NCBI RefSeq assembly: GCF_028473745.1
Contig: NZ_CP101137.1
Location: forward strand, 3,286,001 to 3,350,000
Direction of reading: 5' to 3'
From: Streptomyces sp. M92
Lineage (GTDB): Bacteria; Actinomycetota; Actinomycetes; Streptomycetales; Streptomycetaceae
DNA: 64,000 bases
Positions 19,586-28,982 of the stretch are shown piece by piece. The position numbers and the translations under genes were made by a program. Under the pieces are notes generated by a model. That model was not told where the DNA came from. It did no database searches and saw nothing but the letters and a program-made list of their open reading frames with translations. How positions within the stretch are numbered: the stretch's first letter is position 1; every line of letters begins with the position of its first letter.

Positions 19586-21396
19586 CGGAGCACCTCGTCC
19601 TCGCTGTCTTCCCTGGAGACCAGTGCCCGGTATCCCGGCTCGCCGGCGAGGAGTTCGCGGTGCGTGCCGGTCGCGACGACCTTGCCGTCGACCAGGTGGT
19701 GCACCACGTCCGCCGTGTCGAGCAGGAGGGGGGAGGTGCAGGCCACCACCGTCGTGCGGCCGGCACGGGCGTCCCGCAGGCGGCGGGCGACGGTGGCCTC
19801 GGTGTGGGCGTCCAGGGCGGAGGTCGGCTCCACGGCGAGCAGGACCTCCGGGTCGGCGAACAGGGCCCGGGCCAGGCGGACGCGTTGGCGTTGACCGCCG
19901 GACAGGTCGCGGCCCTGGGCCGCGACCCGGGTTTCCAGGCCGTCGGGGAGGCACTGGACTATGTCATCGGCGGCGGCGGCGTGGATGGCCGACTTCAGGT
20001 GCGCCGAATCGTCCGCCCCGAGTGGCTGTCCGGCGTCCGCGGGTGTGTTGTGGCTGGTCGCGCCCACGCGGCGGAGCCGCATGTCGGTACCGCCCGCGCC
20101 CCTCAGCAGCGGCGTCTGCTCAGCGCCGATCACTTCGCGCAGGGTGCCTGCGAAGAGGTCGGCCTCCGCCTCCGCGACCAGGATGCGGGCGCGGACCTGT
20201 GCGAGCGGTACCTCGGACAAAGGCACATCCCCCCAGGTCACCTCGGAGGGGGCGTAGCGGCCCAGGCGGTCCACGAGTTCGGCGGCGTCCGCCGGGCGGG
20301 CGGTGGCCAGGGCGGTCAGGTGGCCGGGGAGGACCCGTACCCCGGAGTCCGGGTCGTACAGCACCGACGGCTCGGTGGGGGCGTCACGCGTGCCGGTGTC
20401 CGGCTCGGGCTCCAGGCGCAGGAACGCCACCACCCGGCGGGCGGCCACCACGCCCCGGCTGAGCTGGTGGCCCATCTCGATCAGGAACGCCACCGGCCAG
20501 CCCAGCGCCACCACGTACCCGTACACCGACACCAGCTCGCCGACGCTGATGTGCCCCTGCACCGCCTGCCGGGCGCCAAGCCAGGTCACCAGCGCCAGGA
20601 ACAGCATCGGCAGGCCCACTCCCAGGGCCTGGATCCAGCTGGTCACCGCGCCGACCCGGTAGCCCTGCTCGCGCAGCCGCCCCGAGTCCCGGCGGAACGC
20701 GTCCGCGACCAGGTCCTTGCCGCCCAGGCCGTTCAGCACCCGCAGCCCGCCCGCGAGGTCGCCGATCCGCGCGGTCAGCACGGACTGCCGCTCCCGGTAC
20801 TCGGTCTCCCTGCCCTGCAACCGCCCCATGAGCGGCCCGAGCACCACGCCGAGCAGCGGCACCCCGATCAGCACCACCAGGGCGAGCCGCGTCGACACCG
20901 ACAGCAGCAGTCCGCCGACGGCCGCGTAGGCGACCACGGCTCCGACGCCGGGGCCCACGGCCGTCAGGGAGGTGCTGATGGTCTGCACGTCACCCACCCC
21001 GATGGTGACGACCTCCCCGGCCCCCACCTGCCGGCGCAGCGCCGAACCGAGCCGCGCGGCGTGCCCGACGACCACCTTGACCGTGCGGAAGTTGGCGTCC
21101 ATCCGCACCTTCGTCATCGTGCGGTGCCGCAGGGTGCCCAGCCAGGCGTTGAACGCCCCCGCGGCGACCAGGGCGCCCGTCCAGCCCGCCAGCGCGCCCA
21201 GGTCACCGGGGGTCAGACCGTGGTCGACCGCCCGCGCCATCAGGTACGGCGTCGCCGCCAGCAGCACCATCCACGCACTGGCCAGCACCGCCCCCGCCAG
21301 ACAGCGCGGCCACTGCCGCCGCACCAGCCACGCCAGGTACCGCCAGCCGCCCCGGCGGTCCGGCGTGCCGGGAGCCCCGTACGCGTCGATCCTCAT
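19582..21396 (-). CDS. ABC exporter half-transporter with degenerate Walker A, Walker B and H-loop
   Basis: 604 residues from the ATG at 21396. The transmembrane domain (residues ~20-320) is normal. In the ATPase domain the signature LSGGQRQRVRLARAL is canonical, but no GxxGxGK[ST] Walker A can be found where expected (VRVLPGHLTALATARPADA), the Walker B Asp is replaced by Val (VLLAVEPTSALD) and the H-loop His is lost (VVACTSPLLL). This is the inactive-site-donating half of a heterodimer with the gene just downstream. Both ends overlap neighbours by 4 bp. Confidence 0.88.
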   Translation of the reverse strand: MRIDAYGAPGTPDRRGGWRYLAWLVRRQWPRCLAGAVLASAWMVLLAATPYLMARAVDHGLTPGDLGALAGWTGALVAAGAFNAWLGTLRHRTMTKVRMDANFRTVKVVVGHAARLGSALRRQVGAGEVVTIGVGDVQTISTSLTAVGPGVGAVVAYAAVGGLLLSVSTRLALVVLIGVPLLGVVLGPLMGRLQGRETEYRERQSVLTARIGDLAGGLRVLNGLGGKDLVADAFRRDSGRLREQGYRVGAVTSWIQALGVGLPMLFLALVTWLGARQAVQGHISVGELVSVYGYVVALGWPVAFLIEMGHQLSRGVVAARRVVAFLRLEPEPDTGTRDAPTEPSVLYDPDSGVRVLPGHLTALATARPADAAELVDRLGRYAPSEVTWGDVPLSEVPLAQVRARILVAEAEADLFAGTLREVIGAEQTPLLRGAGGTDMRLRRVGATSHNTPADAGQPLGADDSAHLKSAIHAAAADDIVQCLPDGLETRVAAQGRDLSGGQRQRVRLARALFADPEVLLAVEPTSALDAHTEATVARRLRDARAGRTTVVACTSPLLLDTADVVHHLVDGKVVATGTHRELLAGEPGYRALVSREDSEDEVLR

Positions 21397-23264
21397 GCCA
21401 GGCTGTCCCGCCACGCCCGGTGCAGGTCCGCGAACCGGCCCCTGCCGGCGATCAGCTCGTCCGGCGTGCCGTCCTCCACGATCCGGCCGTGCTCCATCAC
21501 CAGCACCCGGTCGGCGATCTCCACGGTGGACAGCCGGTGCGCGATCACCACCGCCGTACGGCCCTTCAGCACCGTCGTCATGGCCCGCTGCACCGCCCGC
21601 TCCCCGGGGACGTCCAGCGAACTGGTCGCCTCGTCCAGGATCAGCACCGCCGGGTCCGCGAGCAACGCCCGTGCGAAGGCGGCCAGTTGCCGCTGACCGG
21701 CGGAGATCCGGCCGCCCCGCTTGCGTACGTCGGTGTCGTAGCCGTCGGGCAGCGCGGCGATGAAGTCGTGGGCGCCGATCGCCTTCGCGGCCCGCTCGAT
21801 CTCCTCCCGCGTCGCCTCCGGACGGCCGATGGCGATGTTGTCGGCGACGGTCCCGGAGAACAGGAAGGCCTCCTGCGTCACCATCACCACCCCGCGCCGC
21901 AGCTCCGGCACGGGCAGGTCGCGCAGGTCGGTGCCGTCCAGCAGGACGCGCCCGTCGGAGGGGTCGTAGAACCGGGCGAGCAGCTTGGCCAGCGTCGACT
22001 TGCCCGCGCCGGTCGAGCCGACGACGGCGACCGTCTGCCCGGCCGGGATCGTCAGACCGAAGCGGGGCAGCACCTCGCCGCCGGTGCGGTAGGCGAAGCG
22101 GACGGCGTCGAAGACCACCTCGCGGCCCGGGTGCTCCGACCGACGCGGCGGCAGCTCCTTCGGCGCGGCCGGTTCCGGTACGGACGGCGTCTGCGCCAGC
22201 AGACCGGCGATCTTCTCCAGGGAGGCCGCCGCCGACTGGTAGGAGTTCAGGAACATGCCGAGCCGGTCGATCGGGTCGTACAGCCGCCGCAGGTACAGCA
22301 CCGCCGCCGCCAGCACGCCGAGCGCCAGCGTGCCGTCCGCGACCCGGTAGGCGCCCCACAGCACGATCCCGGCCACGGCCGTGTTGGCGACCAGCCGCGA
22401 GCCGACGACGTAACGGGCCATCTCCAGCAGCGCGTCGCCGTTGGACCGCTCGTGGCGCCGGTTGAGTACGGCGAAGTCGGCGTCGTTGGCCGCCTCCCGG
22501 CGGAAGGCGCGCACCGGGCGGATGCCGTTCATGGTCTCCACGAACTTCACGATCACCGTCGCGATCGCCGTGGACCGCTGCCGGTACACCCGCCCCGCGC
22601 GCCGCCGGTACAGCCGCACCAGCGCGTACAGCGGCACGAACGACGCCACCGCGACGCCGCCCAGCCCGAGGTCCAGCCAGAGCAGCAGCGCCGCGATGTA
22701 GACGAAGGACAGGACGACCGTCACCAGTTCCTGGAGGCCCTCGTCCAGCAGCTCGCGCAGCGACTCCACGTCCGTCGTGGAGCGGGAGATCAGCCGGCCC
22801 GAGGTGTAGCGCTCGTGGAAGTCGACGCTCAGCGCCTGCGCGTGCCGGAAGATCCGGCCCCTGAGGTCCAGCAGCACGTCCTGACTGACCCGGGCGGCGG
22901 CCGCGACGAAGGCGTACTGCAGTCCGCCGGCGGCCAGCGAGCAGAGCAGGTAACCGGCGCCGACCGCGATCAGCGGACCGTGGTCGTCGTCCCGCAGGGC
23001 CGGTACGGCGTGGTCGATGGCGTACGCCACCAGCAGCGGGCCTGCCTGCACGGCCGCCTGCTGGAGCAGCAGGAGGAAGGTGGTGAGGGCGACGCGGGCC
23101 TTCATCGGGGCCAGCAGGGAACGCAGCAGCATGCCGGTCGCGCCCGGTGGGCTGGGCAGGACGTCCCGGTCGAAGGCGTCCTCGGCCGTGGAGGCCGGGT
23201 TCTCGGCGGCCGGCTCGTCCTCGGGCCGTTCCCTGTCCGGCGCGGTGGCCGTGGGCGCCGTCAT
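21393..23264 (-). CDS. ABC exporter half-transporter, canonical Walker motifs
   Basis: 623 residues. A disordered Pro/Glu-rich N-terminus of ~40 residues precedes the six-helix transmembrane domain and the ATPase domain: Walker A GSTGAGKST, Q-loop MVTQEAFLF, Walker B LILDEATSSLD and IAHRLSTV H-loop are all intact, while the signature reads ISAGQRQ. Upstream gene 23261-25141 has LSGGQ but a weakened Walker B, so these two also look like a heterodimeric pair. Both ends are joined by 4-bp overlaps. Substrate not evident. Confidence 0.9.
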   Translation of the reverse strand: MTAPTATAPDRERPEDEPAAENPASTAEDAFDRDVLPSPPGATGMLLRSLLAPMKARVALTTFLLLLQQAAVQAGPLLVAYAIDHAVPALRDDDHGPLIAVGAGYLLCSLAAGGLQYAFVAAAARVSQDVLLDLRGRIFRHAQALSVDFHERYTSGRLISRSTTDVESLRELLDEGLQELVTVVLSFVYIAALLLWLDLGLGGVAVASFVPLYALVRLYRRRAGRVYRQRSTAIATVIVKFVETMNGIRPVRAFRREAANDADFAVLNRRHERSNGDALLEMARYVVGSRLVANTAVAGIVLWGAYRVADGTLALGVLAAAVLYLRRLYDPIDRLGMFLNSYQSAAASLEKIAGLLAQTPSVPEPAAPKELPPRRSEHPGREVVFDAVRFAYRTGGEVLPRFGLTIPAGQTVAVVGSTGAGKSTLAKLLARFYDPSDGRVLLDGTDLRDLPVPELRRGVVMVTQEAFLFSGTVADNIAIGRPEATREEIERAAKAIGAHDFIAALPDGYDTDVRKRGGRISAGQRQLAAFARALLADPAVLILDEATSSLDVPGERAVQRAMTTVLKGRTAVVIAHRLSTVEIADRVLVMEHGRIVEDGTPDELIAGRGRFADLHRAWRDSLA

Positions 23265-25141
23265 CGGCCGTCCCCCTTTCCGGGCTCCTCGGGCCCGTCG
23301 AGCCCGGACATCAGGTGGGCGTACTCGGCGTTGGTGCGCAGCAGTTCGTGATGGGTGCCGACGGCGGCGATCCGGCCGCCGGAGAGCAGGGCGACGCGGT
23401 CGGCGAGCAGGACGGTGGAGGGGCGGTGGGCCACGATCAGGGCGGTGGTGTCCGCGAGGACCTGCCGCAGGGCGGCCTCCACCGCGGCCTCCGTGTGCAC
23501 GTCCAGCGCGGACAGCGGGTCGTCCAGGACGAGGAACCTCGGTCTGCCGACGACCGCCCGGGCGAGCGCCAGGCGCTGGCGCTGGCCGCCGGACAGGCTG
23601 AGGCCCTGCTCGCCGACCTCGGTGGCGGTGCCCTGGGGCAGCGCGTGCGCGAAGTCGGCCTGCGCGACGGCGAGGGCCCGGTCCAGCGCCTCGTCCCCCG
23701 CGTCGTCACCGGCGCCCATCAGCACGTTCTCGCCGACGCTCGCCGAGAAGAGGGTCGGCTCCTCGAAGGCGACGGCGACCCGGGCGCGCAGCACCTCGCG
23801 GGGGAGGGCGGTGATGTCCTCGCCGTCCAGCGTGATCCGTCCGGAGGTGACCTCGTGGAGGCGCGGGACGAGCGCGGTGAGCGTCGTCTTGCCGCTGCCG
23901 GTGGCGCCGACCAGGGCCATGGATTCGCCGGGGCGGATATGGAGGTCGACGCGGTCGAGGAGGGGCGGGGAGTCGGGGGGAGCGTCGGGGTAACGGAAGG
24001 TGACCGCCTCGAAGTTCAGCCCGTCGGTCCGCCCCGCCGGTCCGCGCTCCCCGCCCTCCGGCGCCGGCGCGGGCGAACTCCCCGGCGCTTCGACCTTGGC
24101 GTCCATCACCTCGAAGTACCGGTCCGTGGCCGCCGCCGCCTCCTGGCTCATCGCCAGCAGGAAGCCGATGGACTCCACCGGCCACCGCAGCGCCAGCGCC
24201 GTGGACAGGAACGCCACCAGCGTCCCCGCCGACAGCCCCCCGTCCGCCACCTGCACCGCACCGACCACCAGCGCCGCCCCGATCGCCACCTCGGGCAGCG
24301 TCACGATGACCGCCCAGATGGCGGCCAGCAGCCGCGCCTTGCGCAGCTCCGTGCCCCGCAGCGTGTGGGACAGGTCGTGGAAGGCGCGGGCCTGGCTGCG
24401 GTGCCGGCCGAAGCCCTTGATGATCCGGATGCCGAGCACGCTCTCCTCGACCACGGTCGTCAGATCCCCGACCTGGTCCTGCGCCCGCCGCGCCACCGCG
24501 GAGTACTTCTTCTCGAAGATCCCGCACATGATCATCACCGGGACGGCCGGCCCGAGGACGACCAGCCCCAGCGTCCAGTCCTGGACCAGCATGATGCCCA
24601 CGCCGACCAGGATCGTCACACCGTTGACCAGCAAGAACGTCAGCGGGAAGGCGAGGAACATGCGCAGCAGCATCAGGTCGGTCGTCCCGCGAGACAGCAG
24701 CTGCCCCGACGCCCAGCGGTCGTGGAAGGCCACCGGCAGCCGCTGCAGGTGCCGGTACAGATCCGCACGCATCCCCGCCTCGACCCCCGCCAGCGGCCGG
24801 GCCACCAGCCACCGTCGGAACCCGAACAGCAGCGCCTCCGCCACCCCGAGGAGCAGCAGGTACAGCGCCCCGAGCCACACACCCGCCGGATCCCCGTCGG
24901 CGACCGGTCCGTCCACCATCCACTTCAGGACGAGCGGGATGACAAGACCCACGCAGGACGCGAGGATCGCTATCACCGCGGCCGTCCCCAACCGCGCGCG
25001 CACCGGACGCACATAGGGCCACAGCCGTAGCAGGGAACGTACGGCGGAACGTTTCTCGGCGGTGTCCGGCGCGGCGACCGGTGCGGTGTCCGGCGCGGCT
25101 TGCGGAGCGAGATCCGTGGCGGGGGCAGGTTTCGCGGGCAT
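23261..25141 (-). CDS. ABC exporter half-transporter with Asp in place of the catalytic Glu
   Basis: 626 residues, first gene of the four-gene ABC operon. After an Ala/Pro-rich N-terminus come the transmembrane domain and an ATPase domain with Walker A GATGSGKTT and signature LSGGQRQ. The Walker B run is FLVLDDPLSALD: the catalytic glutamate is an aspartate, typical of the non-hydrolysing site of heterodimeric exporters. The H-loop IVAHRPSTV is kept. Start ATG at 25141. The operon's location next to the beta-lactam cluster is probably coincidental. Confidence 0.9.
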   Translation of the reverse strand: MPAKPAPATDLAPQAAPDTAPVAAPDTAEKRSAVRSLLRLWPYVRPVRARLGTAAVIAILASCVGLVIPLVLKWMVDGPVADGDPAGVWLGALYLLLLGVAEALLFGFRRWLVARPLAGVEAGMRADLYRHLQRLPVAFHDRWASGQLLSRGTTDLMLLRMFLAFPLTFLLVNGVTILVGVGIMLVQDWTLGLVVLGPAVPVMIMCGIFEKKYSAVARRAQDQVGDLTTVVEESVLGIRIIKGFGRHRSQARAFHDLSHTLRGTELRKARLLAAIWAVIVTLPEVAIGAALVVGAVQVADGGLSAGTLVAFLSTALALRWPVESIGFLLAMSQEAAAATDRYFEVMDAKVEAPGSSPAPAPEGGERGPAGRTDGLNFEAVTFRYPDAPPDSPPLLDRVDLHIRPGESMALVGATGSGKTTLTALVPRLHEVTSGRITLDGEDITALPREVLRARVAVAFEEPTLFSASVGENVLMGAGDDAGDEALDRALAVAQADFAHALPQGTATEVGEQGLSLSGGQRQRLALARAVVGRPRFLVLDDPLSALDVHTEAAVEAALRQVLADTTALIVAHRPSTVLLADRVALLSGGRIAAVGTHHELLRTNAEYAHLMSGLDGPEEPGKGDGR

Positions 25142-25285
25142 CAGCAGCGAGCCTACGGTTCGCCACTGTCACTGCCTACTGGGTTTTCCAGGAGGGACAC
25201 GACCCGTCGTCGGTCGCGCGTCGTGCTGGTGGCTTGAAATTACGCATTCGATGGAAGCCTGGAAGGCGACTCCTACACTGGGCGC

Positions 25286-26923
25286 ATGACACACGAGATT
25301 CAGTCGCCACAGCGAAGGCGGTCTGCGCGCCGGCGTCCGGTCATCGGGATTTTAGTCGCGGTCGCCGTTGTGGCCGGCGCCGGTTACTGGGTGTACAACG
25401 CGCGGGGCGGTCAAGATGACGCAGAAGTAACGGCGGCGACCGGACGGGTGGAGGATTTCCTGGCGGCGTGGGAAGCCGGAAACGCCGACAAAGCAGCTTC
25501 TTACACAGATACACCGGACGCCGCCAATTCGCTCATCGACTCGGTTCTGACGAATTTGAAGCCAACGAAGGTCGACATCGCCGTCGACGGTGACGCCGAG
25601 CGGGTCGAGGGTGAGGTGAAGGTTCCTTTCAGGGTAGGAATGCAGATTCCTGGCGTGGGTGAGTACACGTGGAACTCAAACGCCGTGGCACTGAAGGAAA
25701 ACAAGGGGGATGCCGAGTGGACCGTGGAATTCACCACACCCATGATCCACCCGGAGATGAAGCCCGGTCAGACGCTGGCCCTCCAGTCGCGGGAACGCGC
25801 GAAGATCCTCGACTCGACGGGCGCGGAGCTGCAGGCGTCGTCCCTGGCGGGCACCGTCGACCCCAAGAGCGGCAAGGGTGTTTCGGGACTCCAGGCCCGC
25901 TATGACAAGCAGTTGGCGGGGGGCGGTGGCGCGGCGAAGTCGGTGGTGGTCGCGGACCGGCAGTCGGGCCGCGCGGTGAAGCAACTCAGTGGCGAGAAGC
26001 GCGATCCGGGCGAGCCGGTCAAGACGACCATCGTCCCGCGCGTCCAGAACGCGGCTGCCGAAGCGCTGGAAGGTGTGGACAAGAACGCCGCCATCGTTGC
26101 CATAGCTCCGAGCAGTGGCCGGATTCTGGCTGCCGCGAACGTGCCGGGCGGTATGAACCGTGCGCTGGCGGGTCGCTACGCGCCGGGGTCGACGTTCAAG
26201 GTGGTGACCACAGCCGCCTTGCTGAAGACGGGTATGCGTCCCGAGGACGTCGCGGGCTGTCCCGAATTCGCCCACGTGAATGGTCAGCGTTTCGAGAACC
26301 AGGACCGGTTCACGCTGCCGGCGGGCTCCACCTTCAAGGACTCCTTCGCCGAGTCGTGCAACACCTTCTTCGTCAACGCACGGAGCGAACTGTCGAATTC
26401 CGCCCTCCGGGACACAGCCAAGGCCTTCGGCATCGGTGGAGTGTGGGATGTGGGCGATGCGACCTTCGACGGCTCGGTCCCGGTCTCCAAGAATGAGAAC
26501 GAAAGAGCCGCTTCCATGATCGGGCAGGCGCGTGTTGAGGCGTCTCCGCTGGTGATGGCCTCGGTCGCGGCGACCGTCAAGGAGGGTGAGTTCAAGCAGC
26601 CGGTTCTGGTGCCGGGCGCGGTGCGGAAGAAGCACGAGACATCAGCCGCGCTGGACCCGGCGGTCGTGGCCGACCTGCGCATGATGATGCGGGCGACGGT
26701 CACCGAGGGAGCGGGCGGGAAGCTGCGGGACGTCCCCGGCCAACCCCATGCCAAGACGGGCACGGCCGAGTTCGGCAACGAGGACCCGCCGCGTACGCAC
26801 GCATGGATGATCGGCTTCCAGGGGGATCGCGACCTGGCCTGGGCCGTGCTGTTGGAGGACGGCGGATCAGGCGGCTCGGACGCGGGTCCCGTGGCGGCGA
26901 AGTTCCTTCGCAACCTCGGCTGA
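25286..26923 (+). CDS. pbpA: Penicillin-binding transpeptidase with NTF2-like N-domain, TTA-containing
   Basis: 545 residues. A membrane anchor (PVIGILVAVAVVAGAGYWVY, ~18-37) is followed by an NTF2-like/MecA-N domain (~45-150) and the transpeptidase domain with S302-T-F-K305, S357-C-N and K490-T-G. It is therefore a class B PBP2-like enzyme, and a relative of the PBPs found in cephamycin clusters, where low-affinity PBPs protect the producer. Codon 23 (25352-25354) is TTA, so translation should depend on the bldA leucyl-tRNA. Transcribed alone, convergent with the carboxypeptidase gene across a strong hairpin. Actual beta-lactam affinity cannot be read from sequence. Confidence 0.92.
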   Translation: MTHEIQSPQRRRSARRRPVIGILVAVAVVAGAGYWVYNARGGQDDAEVTAATGRVEDFLAAWEAGNADKAASYTDTPDAANSLIDSVLTNLKPTKVDIAVDGDAERVEGEVKVPFRVGMQIPGVGEYTWNSNAVALKENKGDAEWTVEFTTPMIHPEMKPGQTLALQSRERAKILDSTGAELQASSLAGTVDPKSGKGVSGLQARYDKQLAGGGGAAKSVVVADRQSGRAVKQLSGEKRDPGEPVKTTIVPRVQNAAAEALEGVDKNAAIVAIAPSSGRILAAANVPGGMNRALAGRYAPGSTFKVVTTAALLKTGMRPEDVAGCPEFAHVNGQRFENQDRFTLPAGSTFKDSFAESCNTFFVNARSELSNSALRDTAKAFGIGGVWDVGDATFDGSVPVSKNENERAASMIGQARVEASPLVMASVAATVKEGEFKQPVLVPGAVRKKHETSAALDPAVVADLRMMMRATVTEGAGGKLRDVPGQPHAKTGTAEFGNEDPPRTHAWMIGFQGDRDLAWAVLLEDGGSGGSDAGPVAAKFLRNLG

Positions 26924-27004
26924 CGTCCGGCGGCCGAGCGGGAGAAGCCGGCCGCGGAAGGCGATCCCGTCCGGACGGAAGCGTCTGAGGTCGGACGGGG
27001 ACGG

Positions 27005-27049
27005 CTCGGCACCGGCGGACGGTGAAGGCCACGGTCCGCCGGTGCCGAG
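27005..27049. terminator. Bidirectional terminator between PBP and carboxypeptidase genes
   Basis: Perfect 16-bp arms (27005-27020 and 27034-27049) around a 13-nt loop, located between two convergent genes. One of the strongest hairpins in the window. Confidence 0.85.
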
Positions 27050-27094
27050 ACCACCGGCGGACGGCCGGGGCGCATCGGGTCCCATCCTCGGGTG

Positions 27095-28819
27095 TCACCC
27101 GATACGGGTGAGCCTTTCGCCGAAGGAAGGCTCGGTGAGGTCGCTTTCGAGGACGGCGGGGACGGTGTGCTCCGCGTCTCCGACAGCCGTGACCAGCTCG
27201 CCGACCAGGGTGCCGGCCGCCGCGGAGTGGGCGAGGTTCTCGCCACCGTCGTCGAAGGTGAACTCGGGCGCGAGGCCGGGCAGCGAGACCATGGTGAGGT
27301 CCCGGGCGGCCACGACCGGAGTCCGGCGGCCGAATCCGTCATCGACGTGGCCGACGACGTCCCCCTTCCTGACCACGGTGGTGGAGGCGAGGGCGTCGCG
27401 CACCGACTCGACGATCTCCCTGCTGTTGTCCTGCGCCAGGACGAGGCTGTTGGCGCCGTTCGGATCCGGCCCGGTCACGTGCTGGGCCATCATCGCGCCG
27501 AGGATCAACCGGTCCTTGCCGTCCACGGTCTTGTACGCCGCCCAGACCAGCGTGCCGCCGGCCGGTGTGCTGGAGCCGGTCTTGATGCCCCTGATACCGA
27601 GTCCGGCCATGAGCAGGCGGTCGTTGTTGTTGTAGATGCGGCCATGCCCCTCGATGTCGGCGTTGGGCAGGGCGACGACCTCGCGGAAGGCCTCGAACTT
27701 CATGACCGCGTGCGCCAGTTTGAGCTGGTCGACCGCCGTGCTGACGGAGTCCTTCGCCAGGCCGCTGGGGTCGGTGTAGGTGGTGTTCGCCATGCCGAGC
27801 GCCTCGGCGGCTTCGTTCATCTTGTCGACGAAGGCGGCCTCGTCCTGGGCGCCGGTGTCCCAACGGGCCAGGAGCCGGGCGATGTTGTTGCCGGAGGGGA
27901 TCATCAGCATCTTCAGCATGTCCCGCTGGCTGAACGTCTGGCCCACCTCCAGCCCGGTGATGCGCGATTCGTGCACGGCCTTGCCGTCTTCCACCGCCCG
28001 GGCGTCGATCCTGATGGCGGGTCCCGCCTCGCCCTTCGCCAAGGGGTGCTCGCGCAGGATCACGTAGGCCGTCATGATCTTGGCGATGCTCGCCGTCGGC
28101 ACCGGCCGCTGCTCTCCGAACGTCCCGACGGTGCCCAGGCCCTCGACGGCGACGGCGGCCTGCCCCTTCTCCGGCCAGGGGAGGGAGAACCCGCTCTCCG
28201 CCTGCCGGGAGGCCGACGCGGCCACATCAAGGGTGAACACCGGGTGCGGAAGCGGACGCTGTACCTGCACAACCACCATGGCCACCAAGGCCAGACACAG
28301 CAGCGGCGCCGCGAGCAGGGCCCGGGGCCTGCCCCCGGTTGCCAGGGAGCGGGCCGGTTCCGGGGCGACGGAGCGGGGCGCGCCGACCGCCTCGGTGCTC
28401 CCTGCGGCCGCCGCGCCTTCGGCGTCGTCCGGGTCCCGCCCGGTCACGGGCGGCGCCGGCTTCGCGTCGGCGTCCGCCCCTCCGTCCGCTTCGGCTTCCG
28501 CTTCGCCGTCCGTGTCCCCGTCTCCGGCCGCTTCCGTGTCCCCCTCGCCGTCCGTATCCACGTCCGTGCCGGGAGGTTCCGTGACGCCGTCGAAGTTGTC
28601 GCCCGTCGAGGGCGCAGGGCTCGTGTCCGGGGTGTCCGCCGACTCTCCCGCCATCGCGGCGTCGCACTCGGCCTTCCGGTCGGTGGTCCCGCTCGCCGGT
28701 CCGGCCCCTTCGGCGTCCGCCGGCGGGTCCTTCCGTTCGGATGGTTCGACGGCTGATGCCCGCGCTCCGCCACGACCGGGCGTCTCCTGGCCCACGGTCG
28801 CTGATATGTCCTTGTTCAT
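27095..28819 (-). CDS. dacA: Membrane D-alanyl-D-alanine carboxypeptidase with long acidic cytoplasmic tail
   Basis: 574 residues from the ATG at 28819 (GGAG a few bases upstream); an upstream in-frame extension is not similar to anything and is rejected. Residues 1-165 are a low-complexity Asp/Glu/Ala/Gly/Pro tail (runs such as DGEGDTEAAGDGDTDGEAEA), then one membrane segment (~167-187) and a PBP5-type domain with S244-I-A-K247, S309-G-N311 and K413-T-G415. It trims D-Ala from peptidoglycan stem peptides outside the membrane. Removing D-Ala-D-Ala ends and binding beta-lactam are both plausible self-protection roles. It lies just past pcd, on the same strand. Confidence 0.92.
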   Translation of the reverse strand: MNKDISATVGQETPGRGGARASAVEPSERKDPPADAEGAGPASGTTDRKAECDAAMAGESADTPDTSPAPSTGDNFDGVTEPPGTDVDTDGEGDTEAAGDGDTDGEAEAEADGGADADAKPAPPVTGRDPDDAEGAAAAGSTEAVGAPRSVAPEPARSLATGGRPRALLAAPLLCLALVAMVVVQVQRPLPHPVFTLDVAASASRQAESGFSLPWPEKGQAAVAVEGLGTVGTFGEQRPVPTASIAKIMTAYVILREHPLAKGEAGPAIRIDARAVEDGKAVHESRITGLEVGQTFSQRDMLKMLMIPSGNNIARLLARWDTGAQDEAAFVDKMNEAAEALGMANTTYTDPSGLAKDSVSTAVDQLKLAHAVMKFEAFREVVALPNADIEGHGRIYNNNDRLLMAGLGIRGIKTGSSTPAGGTLVWAAYKTVDGKDRLILGAMMAQHVTGPDPNGANSLVLAQDNSREIVESVRDALASTTVVRKGDVVGHVDDGFGRRTPVVAARDLTMVSLPGLAPEFTFDDGGENLAHSAAAGTLVGELVTAVGDAEHTVPAVLESDLTEPSFGERLTRIG

Positions 28820-28933
28820 CGACTCCCACATTAATGCGCAGAACACGCGCGACGCGGTCCGCCGATTCCCGCTTGGCCGAGAAGAACCCATTCGATTCGC
28901 GTCACGGGCCGCGGACTTTCCGCCACCGTCCCA

Positions 28934-28974
28934 GGCCCGCCGGATTCGGCCCGCCGGATTCGGGCCGCCGGACC
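28934..28974 (-). repeat. Tandem repeat and hairpin between pcd and the carboxypeptidase gene
   Basis: Two exact 14-bp copies of GGCCCGCCGGATTC (28934-28947, 28948-28961) are followed by a diverged third copy. CGGCCCG (28947-28953) and CGGGCCG (28961-28967) can pair as a 7-bp stem immediately 3' of the pcd stop, so the repeat may serve as a terminator or partial terminator for cefD-cefE-pcd. Confidence 0.55.
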
Positions 28975-28982
28975 TTCGACTC

